Shown in pieces: positions 9,501 through 19,409 of a stretch of 64,000 nt of DNA (the first letter of the stretch is position 1; each line of letters opens with the position of its first letter). Made by a program: the position numbers and the translations under genes. Where the stretch lies: the NCBI RefSeq assembly GCF_040869045.1, contig NC_090319.1, forward strand, positions 396,071,601 to 396,135,600, in the 5' to 3' direction. The notes below the pieces were generated by a model. That model saw nothing but the letters and a program-made list of their open reading frames with translations. It was not told the DNA's origin and did not search any database. This DNA comes from Eurosta solidaginis. Lineage: Eukaryota; Arthropoda; Insecta; Diptera; Tephritidae.

Positions 9501-11228
9501 GCAAAGTATTAATTTCTTTTATTTTTTAGTTGTTTATTGTGTAAAGACTTTAAACAATTAAGCACAAATGCATATTGTAAAAGCTGCAAATCTTCATAAA
9601 TATGGGAACGTTACATTTCAAGATGACGTTTTACATGTGAATGCTTGCAAGGGTTTACTTGGTAAGAAAAAACCTAGAGCTTAAGCGAAATATTATAAGG
9701 TCTTGGGTGAAAATGAAAGATGTTTATCCAAAACTGTATGGCATTTGCAAAGAATTTTGCCCTTTAGTTGGTACTCCGGTAACTGCTTAGAGCATTTTTC
9801 ATCTAGAAACGCAATGACTTAGCCACAAAAAGTTTTTAAAATCTTTTGTTTTTGCTGCTTGTATATATGTAGATGGATTTTAAAAATTCCATATATAAGG
9901 ATGCGTTTGTGTGGCACTGCTCCAGTACAGCTTGATTACCTGCGAGTTCAACAATTTTGCAGAACGCCAGGCAACCTGGTACAAGAGTTTCAATTTAGGA
10001 GTGATAAATAAGGGGGAAACACGTTTTTTAGAAATTAAAACATCAAAAGTTCCAATAAAACTTACGACGAACTAATAATACTTAAAACAAAACAGAATTA
10101 GATATAGTAGATATGGGCGAATCCAAAATTAGGTGTATCACCAACCGAAAACTGGTGAGACTTTATTTCTATCACTTCGCATTAAAGGTTAGATATTTGT
10201 ATGATAGATTTCCCTTGAAATATGATTTTTAAAAGAGGCTTTTTCGGTATTTATTCTCTGTTATTTTGTTTTTTAGATTTTTATTTGTCATTGGAAAAAG
10301 TAGAAGAAACTTTGGAAAATGGAGTTTTTATATATTGATCATACGCTTATCCCTGTGTCGCATTCAAGACTTTAAGACTTACTTTTATTAAATTTTCTCC
10401 TTCGCTAGATATATGTAATTTAGACATAATTGCTTGAATGCCAAATGAAATACGTTTGCGTGTAGGCGTAATAGGGGTGCTACAACTACTACTATTTCCA
10501 TTTATGATTTCCTCATTAATAGCATCCCGTAATGAACTGTCGCTGCCTCCAATTCCAATGCACAAGGTTTTGTGGCATTTCACCCGCCAATTAAGTAGTA
10601 CATTTACTAAAGATTTGTTACCCAAGATGCTGGAAATGTAAAGGCTTGTTTGCCCAGTCACATCAAGTGCATTTGGATCGAATGGCAACCTCCACTCCCA
10701 TTCACCATTTTCGTCGCGGTATGCGTTATATAAATAATCTGGATATTTGTAATATATAAGTAACTCAAGCAATGGAATGTGGCCGTTAATGCAGGCGGCA
10801 TGAAGGGGCAGCCAATGTTCCACGGTTGGTTGCTAAAAAAGATCAATTTCACAATTACTTACACTTCAACTATTACAACATTAAAACATTACATTAACAT
10901 TAAGGCCGCGGCACAATGATATTTTTCATATAACTAGATGCGTTTAACACAAGCTTTTGCATTCCAATAACATCGCCACAATCAACCAAGATGTTGCGTT
11001 TGTAAATATGAAGGAACTTCAGACTTGGCAATTGAAGTTTATTTCGCCTTCCCCATTCACGTAAAAAGTTTGGCGAAGCACTGTTATAAGCATTCTCACT
11101 ATACAAGAAATATACTTGCTAACGTACATATGTTAGACAAGTTACCAACGATTGGGTAAAATAATTTTACTTGCAAATTGTGAAAGCACCTTAGCCAAAT
11201 CAAATGTCAAATTCTTTTCCTTATGCAT
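3057..11228 (-). CDS. Lrrk: Lrrk, leucine-rich repeat (Roco-family) kinase, 5' half of the gene
   Basis: Ten minus-strand exons can be joined by GT/AG sites with consistent phase: 11228-11146, 11098-about 10951, 10832-10383, 8556-8288, 8193-7933, 5794-5636, 5567-5282, 5222-4915, 4856-4409, 3571-about 3057. They total about 975 codons. The order is a short N-terminus, ankyrin-like repeats, leucine-rich repeats, then the start of a Roc GTPase domain with a GVQGIGKT P-loop and a DFGGQ switch motif. This is the layout of LRRK proteins, cytosolic GTPase-kinases that act on membrane traffic and the cytoskeleton in animals. COR, kinase and C-terminal domains are absent because they fall left of base 1. 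The first exon start and the donor of exon 2 are the weak points. No coding disruption was seen, so this looks like a functional host gene. Confidence 0.88.
3622..4367. mobile_element. TIR element with GGGATGCC ends, in Lrrk intron 9
   Basis: The sequence GGGATGCC at 3622-3629 is repeated in inverted form at 4360-4367, and both copies are bounded by TA, which fits a TA target duplication. CCCGGGATCCCGG near the left end and TCCCGGGACGG near the right end extend the inverted symmetry. The body of about 745 bases is AT-rich with no coding frame, so it would be non-autonomous. The superfamily is unknown; a Tc1/mariner-like TA inserter is the obvious candidate. Confidence 0.6.
4409..4856 (-). CDS. 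Lrrk: Lrrk exon 9, leucine-rich repeats
   Basis: The acceptor is TTCTTTTAG at 4857 and the donor TTAAAA|GTAAGG at 4408; it leaves in phase 0. LKQLDLSHNEISCWPSLP and LSMLDISNNCLK bracket a long less regular insert with a basic patch (CRHRRHLRLE). The exon joins exon 8 by a split Arg codon. Confidence 0.88.
4915..5222 (-). CDS. Lrrk: Lrrk exon 8, leucine-rich repeats with a long insertion
   Basis: The acceptor is CTTTTGAAG at 5223 and the donor TTTGAG|GTGAAT at 4914, phase 0 to phase 2. LRR units flank a non-repeat stretch of about 45 residues. The end of the exon reads NLNSLNIANNLFTSIPAALP and LTRLNMSYNSLR, two clear repeats. The intron on its 5' side is only 59 bases, typical of flies. Confidence 0.88.
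5282..5567 (-). CDS. Lrrk: Lrrk exon 7, leucine-rich repeats
   Basis: The acceptor is GATAATATAG at 5568, chosen because it keeps phase and gives LKYLNIAQNKITSLP across the junction with exon 6. An AG 17 bases downstream would break the frame. The donor is CAG|GTAGAT at 5281. It holds at least three LRR units, including LEELFIQDNRLISIPVEIFH and TIFDISNNKLQELPFDMW. Confidence 0.9.
5636..5794 (-). CDS. Lrrk: Lrrk exon 6, first leucine-rich repeat
   Basis: The acceptor is TTTTACGTAG at 5795 and the donor TTAAA|GTAAGT at 5635. It encodes 53 codons including ITRIDLSHNNLNTLPSEIFK, a standard LRR. The split Arg and Lys codons at its ends fit exons 5 and 7. The intron before it (5795-7932) carries a nested TIR element and SINE. 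Confidence 0.88.
6174..7756. mobile_element. 1.6-kb non-autonomous TIR element in Lrrk intron 5
   Basis: The left end CACTGAAAGAAA at 6174 and the right end (inverted CACTAAAAGAAA) at 7756 share a block that continues as CTAGTAAAATCAAC, a terminal inverted repeat of about 30 bases with a small length difference. TA flanks both ends. Many TTGATT-like subterminal repeats occur inside each end. No transposase frame is seen. A tRNA-derived SINE lies inside it at 7229-7590, so it is older than that SINE. Confidence 0.6.
7229..7590 (+). mobile_element. tRNA-derived SINE
   Basis: The 5' part resembles a tRNA: a box A-like TGGTGTGACGGTAGCG near 7239 and a box B GGTTCGCACCCC at 7284-7295, the internal RNA polymerase III promoter. 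A tRNA-unrelated body follows, ending near a T-rich tail at about 7580-7590. A second copy lies on the other strand at 8936-9278 with the same order of blocks. It is not a functional tRNA gene: the fold is degenerate and it continues into SINE body. Confidence 0.75.
7933..8193 (-). CDS. Lrrk: Lrrk exon 5, last ankyrin-like repeat and linker
   Basis: The acceptor is TGTTAAG at 8194 and the donor GCG|GTGAGT at 7932. The split Lys codon joins exon 4 to YGARDDNGSALGVAVVSNDE, completing the repeat begun in exon 4. The rest, about 55 residues with many Asn, Ser and Pro, is probably a linker between ankyrin and LRR parts. It ends in phase 2. Confidence 0.85.
8288..8556 (-). CDS. Lrrk: Lrrk exon 4, ankyrin-like repeats
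   Basis: The acceptor is CTTTTTGTAG at 8557 and the donor TTGAA|GTAAGT at 8287; the exon enters in phase 0 and leaves in phase 2. It encodes ETALLAAVRGGFVDVASLLL followed by QHGADPNI, a canonical ankyrin repeat, and then a second, more divergent repeat ending LPILELLLK. It is separated from exon 3 by a 1.8-kb intron holding a SINE. Confidence 0.88.
8936..9278 (-). mobile_element. tRNA-derived SINE, second copy
   Basis: On the minus strand, a box A-like TGGTTTGATAGTAGCG (9247-9262) and a box B-like GGTTCAAGTCG (9208-9218) are followed by the same body blocks as the SINE at 7229-7590, including the GGAGCACGA segment and a 3' end near 8936. It lies in Lrrk intron 3 and has diverged clearly from the first copy. 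Confidence 0.7.
9279..10382. other. Lrrk intron 3, remainder
   Basis: AT-rich intron sequence between the SINE and exon 3. I see no convincing coding frame, terminal repeats or RNA gene. Confidence 0.4.
10383..10832 (-). CDS. Lrrk: Lrrk exon 3, ankyrin-like repeats
   Basis: The exon is exactly 450 bases (150 codons), with acceptor TTTTTTAG at 10833 and donor AAAA|GTAAGT at 10382, phase 0 at both ends. WLPLHAACINGHIPLLELLI is a textbook ankyrin helix pair, followed by DVTGQTSLYISSILGNKSLV, a second repeat. The C-terminal third is rich in Ser and Thr and looks like a loop between repeats. Confidence 0.85.
10951..11098 (-). CDS. Lrrk: Lrrk exon 2 (donor uncertain)
   Basis: The acceptor is TTCTTGTATAG at 11099-11109. 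The frame encodes about 49 residues, including KLQLPSLKFLHIYKRNI and DCGDVIGMQKL, which resembles the second helix of an ankyrin repeat. The 3' boundary is unclear. A phase-0 donor could sit at 10950-10949, but it is a poor match to consensus. The frame stays open to about 10903, through a sequence that also occurs elsewhere in the window as a repeat (11348-11373 and 48851-48873). That tail may be repeat rather than gene. Confidence 0.45.
11146..11228 (-). CDS. Lrrk: Lrrk exon 1 (predicted start codon)
   Basis: An ATG at 11228-11226 opens 27 codons plus two bases and ends at a good donor (TTG|GTAACT, GT at 11145-11144). The frame stays open upstream of the ATG for about 13 codons to an in-frame TGA, with no earlier ATG, so the ATG is the simplest start. 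An upstream spliced exon cannot be excluded, because the residues before the ATG are leucine-rich and look plausible. The exon ends in phase 2 and joins the next exon through a cysteine codon. Confidence 0.5.
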
Positions 11229-11347
11229 TGCTTGCAACAAAAGTAGCAAGTTGGCAACTTTTTCATGTCAGATGGCGCCAGTGTCGCTCAATCTACCGTT
11301 CTCCAAATAAAAATACGTACAATCTACTCAAAATGCATATGATTGAG

Positions 11348-11373
11348 TTAAACGCATCTATATGAAAAACTGC
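11348..11373. repeat. Short dispersed repeat (TTAAACGCATCTA type)
   Basis: TTAAACGCATCTA followed by TATGAAAAAC here recurs at 48851-48873 with the same flank on its right (GCTTATGTGACG). A variant occurs in inverted orientation at 10922-10948, at the end of the predicted Lrrk exon 2. Three copies in one window suggest an end or core of a small dispersed element that I cannot name. Confidence 0.5.
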
Positions 11374-11444
11374 TTATGTGACGAGGCTAATATAGTGTTC
11401 ATGCTCATTTTTAGCATTTTCGAAATAGGATTCAAAGAAGTGTT

Positions 11445-11569
11445 GGGGCCTCATTCTGCAACTAGATTCGAATGGAAATGCCATTCGAAAGCTGTAAAAT
11501 TATAGATATGTACATATATTAGTTCTGCGAAACAAATTTGTTTCGAATGAAGTTACTTAATAAGGCCCC
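11445..11569. mobile_element. MITE with GGGGCCT terminal inverted repeats
   Basis: Left end GGGGCCTCATTCTGCAACT and right end (read inverted) GGGGCCTTATTAAGTAACT form inverted repeats of about 28 bases with roughly six mismatches. Just inside the left end, TTCGAATGG and CCATTCGAA form a further 9-bp hairpin. The whole element is about 125 bases, non-coding. No clean target duplication is visible. Confidence 0.55.
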
Positions 11570-11967
11570 GGGCCAATTTTGCAAAGTTTGAATCATATGT
11601 TTTTTTTCACCAACTTTCGAATCATGTGATTTTTCTTAACATAATAATTCTTAATTTATTATTGATTTGCTTTATTTCAATAATAAGCAACAAAAATAAA
11701 ATCTCAAACGATTGCCGCCCTTCCCGTGAATTATTCGAAGTATGCGGGGTTGATTTCCACATTTATAATGCTAATGCTAAAAACACATTTTGCTCTAAAA
11801 AGGTGTATGGCTAATCCGAAAGTAAAAGATGCATTTTGGGCTAAATGATAAAATACGTTCAAAACGCTAAATGCAAGCTGAGCATGGAGAGCCTACAACT
11901 AAAAATATAATGCAATGAAGTATAACAGTTTTCGAGATCAACAACAAAAACCATGTTACTCAGGCTA

Positions 11968-12745
11968 CATATTTTTATATTTATATTTATTCAATACTGT
12001 CTATGAAAGAAAATTTCTTACAGACTAATAACAATGGTGTAGGTTACAAAATAAAACATACCTACTTAAAATAAGGGAGTATAATATTCAAAAAAGCTTG
12101 TTTTCCCATGGAAAAATCAAGGGAAATACTCTGAGATAGAATATTAAATTGGCGCATAGATCTTGCAAGAGGAGCATTACTGGCAAATTTAGTTTTCACT
12201 TTTTTCTAGTAAAAAGGATAGGTGACGCGAAGATTTCGCCTTGAAATGTTAAAAGTAATTCTTTCCAGAAGATAAGGACAATATATGGTACCATGAATGC
12301 CATTAAACATTAAAGTCAATGATAAAACTGACCTACGGGTTTCGAGAGATTTTAGGTCAAGTAGCATAATACGGGATGCATAGGGTGGAATGGGAGTATC
12401 AAATTTGAAAGACCGTAAAGCGAAATTAATGAACACCTTTTGAATACGTTCTATTATTTTTATTGATACCTGGTTATACGGCCTCCAGATGACAACTGCA
12501 TATTCAGGGTGTGAGCGAACAAAAGTTATATACAACATTTTAAGAGTATAAGGGTCTGAGAACTTGGTGCAGTTCCGACGAATAAATCCTAGAAGAGAGT
12601 AGGCCTGGAAATCAACATGTTTATTAAAAGACAGTTTCGGGTCAAAAAAAACTCCTAGGTCCTTTACCTCCACAACATTCTGAAGGACAGTATTAGAAAT
12701 GTGGTATACTCCACTATATGCCCTTGTGCATCCGTGGCTTTGTGC
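11968..12745 (-). mobile_element. 5'-truncated LINE fragment (RT C-terminus and tail)
   Basis: A minus-strand frame at 12206-12673 encodes the end of a LINE reverse transcriptase: VKDLGVFFDPKLSFNKHVDF, then FSDPYTLKMLYITFVRSHPEYAV and an arginine-rich end. The 3' flank ends in AATATAAATATAAA near 11968-11990, like the tail of the LINE fragment at 33614-34230. The 5' end is truncated near 12745. It is a dead-on-arrival copy, because it lacks endonuclease and catalytic RT. Confidence 0.8.
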
Positions 12746-13540
12746 ATATTGAGTTCGTCATATTGAATAGCGTACTGTGGTTTAGGTTATAGTGACAAGC
12801 GGAAAAAACTCAGCATGTCTTTACGAACCTGCCCCACTCTTTACGAACCTACCCTACTCCTCGACCTGCCCTATATCGCACACCTGAATCGAAACAGCGA
12901 TCAACTCAAAAAATTGCAATGTTCAGAAAACGCAAAAACGGTCTGCCTTCCCCATAGACACCCATACAATTTTTATTTTTAACAAAGCATTTTCTCACTG
13001 TATAAAGGCGGTATTAATAATTAGAGTATACAGTTCGGTAGCTATTGAAGCCTAGCGGGTCAAAAAGCGTGCTTGCGTATGATAAGAATGCCCTTTTCGT
13101 CAAAACTGTGGGTGGTGTAATGATTGGGGAATGAAAATAAATTAGATTCTGTTGTAATGCCCATTTAGCGGCACCAGATAGAATTGAGTTCTTTATTAAA
13201 AAGCTGTTTCTTTTATACAAAAATACCTACTTACACTAATACTTACAAACTAAGTGTATTACATACATATACATTCAGTTCAGTTCCATAGGAACTGCAT
13301 TCTAAGCATAAATAAAATTAGCTGTGGAATCTGCAACGCAAGCATAAGTAAATCATGTTAATAATTTGTATACAGGTAAAGGCTTGTGGCGAGCAAGCTT
13401 TGACCAGTAGCATACCAAGGTTTAAGTTACCAGATGATGCACGGTGTACAAAATATATGTTTGTACAAATGAATGAATGTGTCAATTTAATCTCAGCCCG
13501 TACCAAGGCCTGTATATATTAGAGGTTTACGCCGATCACT
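12746..13540. other. Intergenic sequence, no gene recognised
   Basis: A 20-base unit with core TCTTTACGAACCT is repeated twice around 12818-12858. Otherwise no coding frame or element end is recognised. Confidence 0.4.
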
Positions 13541-13544
13541 TTAT

Positions 13545-13612
13545 CGGCGGCGCGGCGTAGGCTCTATTATACACCGGCGGCGGCGGCGTGGGCGGCGCGC
13601 CGGCGTACGCCG
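13545..13612. repeat. GC-rich CGG-type low-complexity tract
   Basis: A CGG/GCG-rich tract with local palindromes such as CCGGCGTACGCCGG stands out sharply against the AT-rich surroundings. No function is assigned. Confidence 0.7.
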
Positions 13613-15289
13613 GTATTCTTACTTTAAAAAGCTTAATTTTTCTATTTAAAAAAATAGTATTTAGGAAAGGTTTTGTTTGTATGTATTTAATGAAATCAAC
13701 GTGTTGGCCATTTCGGTAAGATCCGGGGTTTTTGCCTCAAGATCTCGCAGACCGTTCAAAAATTTTCAGGAGTAGCTCCTTGCGGAGGGATTGCCCCTCC
13801 TTCACTTACTCCAGAGAGGCTTCGAACCTAACCCCGGTCTTTCGAATTGGTAGTGCTGTGCCTGCTGAAAAGAAATATAGATACATAAAATAGCCACACT
13901 TTTGTTTGCATATCTCGTGCAAAGCGTAGTTTCGCCTAGGGTTAACTCCTAATAATCGTCGCGAACACTATTTCTTAAAATCATTTGTGGCTCCTTTGCG
14001 GTCACGCACAAAGGCGACTTACGGTTGCTATTAATGGTCTATTAATACTCATGACTCCCGTGGCACAGGGCGCCTCCAGTTTTTCGGCTGTTTTTAAGAG
14101 CTACAATTCCCGATGTGCGAACAATAGCATTCCCGACCACCAGTCGCTACCACGCCTCCTGACCCTCACATCATATGACAGCTATAGAACTGCGACTTCG
14201 AACTCATCCCTTCGTCGACGTCACTTTCCTAGAAGCTCTAGGTGTAGCTCCGAAGACTTTCCAACGGATGCTTTTGTCGCGCTATGCTGCCGAGCTACAC
14301 CAGAGAAACACCTTGAAACATTAGGGAGTGGCTATTCGGCCAAGGACGCCGCCTTCGAAATCATAAGCAATCTAAGTGGAAGTCATTGCGTAATCGGTGA
14401 AAATCGTAAAATACTCGGCGCATCTACATAATTAAAATTTTACAAGGACGCTGGATAAAATTTTTAAAATTCAGACCAATGTTTGCAGACGTTTGTGTTC
14501 ACATCATTTATTTCAATAGTCTTCGTTAAATCAAAACGATATTTTAGAATGAAAGTCGACCGATTTTAAGTTGAAAGATGTTTACTGCTGTTTTCCGGCC
14601 TTATAATATAAGAGCTCATTATGGATGACCGCGTAGCTTCATTTTTCAGACTAGTTCGACTGTCCACTACGTTAGGGTAATAGCACACACAGTCATTAGT
14701 TCGACTGTCTTGGGAAAGCTTTTTCTTCACCACTATGAGTGTTCTTGCGAAGGACAAAGCCTGACCTGGTAAATATATGTGCCTACGTATTCACATTTGT
14801 AAAAGGAGCCGTAACGTGTAGGTGATATTTAAACTTGGTTGATAGGCTATAATCAATGTGATTCACTCCAAAGGACTAGTTTTGGATAGGGCCGCCAACT
14901 TTATGTCAAACCGGGAGACTTGGGTGTTGAAGGATGAAGTTTGAAAATTAAAATTAACATTTCAGACGCTATTTTATAGTTTCGCAAATAAAAAATAGAT
15001 TTTTGAATGTAAGCCCAAATGATTTTTCAAAACCTTCTCATTCGTACGTATATCCTCAACTTAAGTATGAGGTAAGAATAAGTATGTTTATGCCCCTAGA
15101 ACCTACAAAAGGATTTTGCATCACTGATTTGGCTTATTCTTTCAGCCAATCGCAATATACAATTTTTTTAAAAAATCGGCACCTTTCTTGCTTTTTTAAC
15201 AACTTGAGGGCAATTTGAAAACAATTTGAAACGCCTTGGGCCAGTTTATTTGAATTCATTGTTCATTATTAATTTTTTGAAAAAAAAAA
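13613..15289. other. Intergenic sequence with one unassigned open frame
   Basis: A 148-codon plus-strand frame at 13985-14431 is open, Ser- and Arg-rich, and matches no domain I know. I treat it as probably chance or a decayed mobile-element remnant. The rest shows no recognised feature. Confidence 0.35.
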
Positions 15290-15664
15290 ATGCAAAGTGA
15301 GCATATAAATCTCTACTATATATTTGTGAAAGTATGTCTGTATGTATGTTTGGACTTGCTACTCAAGTTATGCTATTAATTTTTGAATCCGTTTGTGCTT
15401 ACTTTGTTTGTTGGGTGTTTTTTGTGTGTGTCAGTATTTTATGACATTTGTTTTTTTTTTTTTTTATTATTGTATTTTTCTTTTGCATACGATAAACATT
15501 TTCTTTGTGTTTGCAAAATTAAAGTGCTCTTATTCTATGAGTTTAAGTCTATTTTTGTGTATTACACTTTTCTTATTTTTATTATTTTGATTTATGTTTT
15601 CTATGTTTCTATTTTCTACATTGCTTTTATCGATCCTTACTACTCTAAATGGAATTATAGTAAA

Positions 15665-15765
15665 ATTATTATTTTTATCGATTTTTCTACCTTATAGGGT
15701 ATTAGAGTAAAATTATTATTTTTATCGATTTTTTCTACCTTATGGGGTATTAATACAATTATTTT
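15665..15765. repeat. Short tandem duplication, AT-rich
   Basis: A segment of about 50 bases containing GTAAAATTATTATTTTTATC and TTTCTACCTTAT is present twice in a row. It lies just beyond the 3' end of the minus-strand gypsy integrase and may be its untranslated or LTR region, which I could not delimit. Confidence 0.5.
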
Positions 15766-15866
15766 TCCTATTCTACCGGTCATAGTAAAATTAGTTTTTC
15801 TATTCTAAAATTATTTTTCCTATCGGTATTTTATATTCTGCAGGGCCCTATATGTATGTCTACTAT

Positions 15867-17282
15867 CTACCTTATGACCTCTCTAAAAGGCGAGGTTTTC
15901 CTATCATAACTAATTCTTTGTTTTTCCTTAGCCTGTTTTACTAATTTATATGCTCTATCTTGCGCTATTTGTAACCTATACTTAATTTCTTTGTCGTAAG
16001 CCTCATAATTGTATAATGGGCTTACTGTATTTTCTCTTAAAAATTCGTAAGTCTGGGGTTTTTTGGCATATACTAATTCGTATGGACAATAATTATGAAC
16101 TGTAGATGGGGTAGTATTGTAACAATACGCAAAATATTTAAGATATTCATCCCAATCGTTTTTGCTAATGGATATGTAGGAACGTACGTACATATTCATT
16201 GAATGTTCTATGACTACGATCAACTATGCATAAAGTTTGATGGTGGTAAGGTGTTGACGTGTTATGGTTTATTTTTAGAAGCTTGATTAATTCCTCAAAT
16301 AAGCTATTTTTATATTCGCTTCCCATATATGTTATAATTGTCTTCATGCAACCATAAACTAGGATACAATTTTCGAATATCGCTTTGGCTATTGTGTTTG
16401 CGTGTTTGCTGGGTATTGGTATTGCAACTAAATACTTAGTCAAGTCACATACTATAGTAACTGCATATTCATTTCCATTTTCCGACCTGGGAAGAGGGCC
16501 TATCTATCGTGTCTATTTGTACTGTGTCGAACGCTTTTGTGGGCGTTTCGGTTATAATCATAGGCTCTTTCAAGTTTTTTATTATTTTATTTTTATTACA
16601 GTGAACGCATTTTTTTATATATTTTCTGATATCGTTTTTCATTCCCTTCCAGTAATATTTTTGTTTTATTTGATTTGTCATGCGATTTATTCCTGGGTGG
16701 CCACAAAAACAGGATCGTCATGAAATTTGTGAAGAATTTCTTTAATTTTTACATTATTTGTCACATGCATAACTTCTGGGGTTAATGCAATAATTAGATT
16801 TTTGAGAACTTTGGTAGCAATTTCTTTAAATGTGTCTACCCGGGTATAATTATTCTTAAACAATTTGTCTCCTAAGGACAACTTATTTTTCTAATCCCTA
16901 AATTGCCGGCTTCTTTCATAAGCCTGGCAAAGAATTGACCTAAGTCAATCTTCGCCTCAACAATTAGATTTTTTATATTAATTTCGCTACAAATTATCTT
17001 TCCTTTTTTGAAACGTAATTTCGGAGGATCGAAAACGAGCTGGACTAGTCTCATTACTTCACATTTATTTAGCGCTTCAAATATTATTGGGTTCTCTTTG
17101 TGACTTTTTATTTCTTCATTTTTACTACTGGAATCTTTATTCTTATAATTTTTCTTAGTTTCCGCTCTAGTCGTAACTTTTAATATTTTACACGCTTCTA
17201 CCGATATTTGTTTTAGGTCTTTAATATCTATGCGTGATAATGCGTCGGCTACATAGTTTTCTTTACCTGCGATATACTCCAC
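15867..17282 (-). pseudogene. Gypsy element 1 integrase (broken)
   Basis: YIAGKENYVADALSR near 17270 closes RNase H. The zinc-binding HHCC part is at 16469-16681 (QKYYWKGMKNDIRKYIKKC and CNKNK). The catalytic core follows at 16165-16443 (DTVQIDTIDRP just before it, then TYMGSEYKNSLF and the HHQT region), and the C-terminal part ends near 15867 (CYNTTPSTVHNYCPYELVYA). At least four frame changes interrupt it. Integrase would insert the element's DNA into the genome. Confidence 0.8.
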
Positions 17283-17306
17283 CTCGAAATCATATTCTTC
17301 CAGATC

Positions 17307-18215
17307 TTATCTGATTCGAGTTATCTTTGATGACGGATTTTTCATCGAAAATAGAAATGTTAAGGGTCTGTGGTCTGTTTTGACCAAACATTTTCTACCG
17401 TAAATGTATGGTCTAAAGTATGTTATGGCCCAATGAATGGGCGCTAATTCTTTCTCAATTGTTGCTTTATTAATTTCTCCTTTAGCAAATGATCTTGATG
17501 CATAGGCAATTGGCAATTGTTTTCCTTCATACTCTTGGCTTAATACTGCTCCGCAAGCATATCCACTTGCGTCAGTTGTTATACAAAATTTTTTATTGAA
17601 ATCGGGATATTGTAGATTATTAGGGCTTATTAACGCAGCTTTCAAATAGTCAAAGGATTTTTTGCAATCCTCTGTCCAGTCGAAAACTACATTTTTCTTG
17701 CAAAGTCTTGTTATTATTCTAGAATATTCTGCAAAATTTGGGATAAATCTTCTGTAATAATTGCAAAATGCGACGAATCTTTTCGCGTCATCCGCATTCT
17801 TAGGGGTTCGGAAATTTTTAACAATTTCGAATTTATTGGGGTCTGGCAAAATTCCTTTGCTTGTGCATTTATGACCAAAGTAAGTTACTTCTTGGTTGAA
17901 AAATAAACATTTACCCGGATGTAATTTTAAATTATATTTTCTACAAGTTGCGAAAACATCTAGTAAATTTTAATCATATGATTTTCGGAGCATCCCAATA
18001 CGACTAAATCGTCCATGTATATGAATGCTTGTGAAGGTTTTAAGCTTGCAAATGCTAATGTCATCATTCTTTGGAATGAGTTCGGTGTTACTTTAAGGCC
18101 ATACGGTAATCTTTTAAAACGATAAGTACCATTATCTGCTGTAAAGGATGCAATATCTCTTAATTCTTCGCTGAGTTCAATCTGGTGAAATCCAGACATT
18201 AAATCTAAGCATGAA
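17307..18215 (-). pseudogene. Gypsy element 1 reverse transcriptase core and RNase H (broken)
   Basis: The frame at 17960-18215 starts at RT motif A (SCLDLMSGFHQIELSEE) and includes the conserved RLPYGLKVTPNSFQ and the catalytic YMDDLVVLG near 18000-18020. After a frame break between about 17850 and 17960 the frame continues with the RT thumb (FVAFCNYYRRFIPNFAEYS) and RNase H (ITTDASGYACGAVLSQ, then TDHRPLTFLF) to about 17307. These enzymes copy retroelement RNA and remove the RNA strand. The domain is split at motif A by the large insertion, so it is inactive. Confidence 0.85.
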
Positions 18216-19069
18216 CAAGTAAGAACAGGACTGTCTTCGGCTGTGCCGAAGACTTCATACCTTTCATGAATGGGGCTCAACAATAATCTTATCCCGTTCG
18301 TAATCTCCGAATAATCGGATGTATAAGATAAGAAATATATAGTGAACAGATCTAAATACCTAAACGATTTTTAAGATAAACAAAATAAAAAATAGGTAGG
18401 TACTTTGTGTGAGAATGCAAAGCTTCACGTTTTTTGTGGTCTGCATGTAAAAACTATGACTACGAATCACGCATTTCAAAAATATATGACGTAAACGTAA
18501 CTATTTGATGAAATTTGATGAATTTTGAAGCTTCTATCCGTAAAAAAGGGGCAAAAATGACAGTTTATATGAAGTATATAATATATATACCACCGATCTC
18601 TATGAATTTTTCAGACAACAATATATGCTATATACGTAAGCATTTGGTGAAATTTGAAGCTTCTAGCTGTTAAAACGGGGCAGAAATTGCGCAAACTTTC
18701 TTATCTGAACAATCGGTTGTATGAGATATATATAATATATGTACCACCGATCTCAAAGATTTTTTCAGACATCAAAATATGCTATACACGTAAGCATTTG
18801 GTGAAATTTGAAGCTTCTAGCTGTTAAAATGGGGCCGAAATAGCAAAAAAAATATATATATACCATCATATATATATTATATATATCACCGATCTCTATG
18901 ATTTTTTGACACAACAATATATGCCATATACGTAAGCATTCGGTGAAATTTGAAGCTTCTAGCTGTTAAAATGGGGCTAAAATTGCGAAAATATATATAT
19001 ATACTATATATATATATTATATATATATAGTATATATATATATAGTATAATATATATAGTATATATATA
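18216..19069. repeat. HINE-like block, segment 1
   Basis: This segment contains the hairpin end and then tandem units with the ACCGATCT and CTAGCTGTTAAAATGGGG motifs at about 18590, 18748 and 18888, ending in a TA-rich microsatellite (18990-19069) where LTR element 2 inserted. It resumes at 25373. Confidence 0.75.
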
Positions 19070-19409
19070 TGTAGGATGCCGATCAAATTATACCACTTTA
19101 TTGCAATTTAGTTCATGTTTTATTTAAGAATTCAATTATTCAGTTACATGTATTTACATGTATGTTTGCTTAGCTTATGTTTTAATTATAGTTTATTAAT
19201 AAAATATGGTGATTCACACACAAAGTTTATGCACGAGATAAGTTTAGTGCGCGTTCGGTATGGCCTTCGGTTTTCAACTAACTTTAAAATATCGTCCGTT
19301 GAGAAATGTATGTATCTACTTTACTTTGTTTCGTCTAGTTCGTTTAGGTCAAGCCTACAAGGTTGCATTTAGTTAGTACTGTCGTCCACTCCTGGTTGCC
19401 ATTCCCACA
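19070..19409 (-). repeat. Element 2, 3' LTR
   Basis: 340 bases with TG...CA ends. The pol frame runs into it and stops at 19373, so the last 12 codons of integrase lie inside the LTR. Confidence 0.92.

Larger units (their letters stand above)
15850..18215 (-). mobile_element. Ty3/gypsy element 1, 3' half (RT to integrase), decayed
   Basis: Minus-strand frames give, in order, the reverse transcriptase core, RNase H, and integrase of a Ty3/gypsy (Metaviridae) element. The left piece stops at 18215, immediately inside RT motif A; the missing N-terminal RT and protease are found at 44094-45587 in the same orientation. The element was therefore split by insertion of the 25.9-kb block between them. 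No env frame, LTR or primer site could be delimited at the 3' end. Confidence 0.88.

Noticed and set aside
13985..14431. 148-codon plus-strand frame as a gene
   Set aside because: No domain, no splice signals, no conserved pattern; composition rich in Ser/Arg without structure. Kept only as an unassigned frame.
15383..15697. 104-codon hydrophobic frame as a membrane protein
   Set aside because: The Phe/Ile/Tyr-rich text is what T-rich DNA encodes by default; it overlaps tandem AT repeats.
19115..19372. 85-codon frame found identically in both LTRs of element 2
   Set aside because: It is antisense to the element and identical only because the LTRs are identical.
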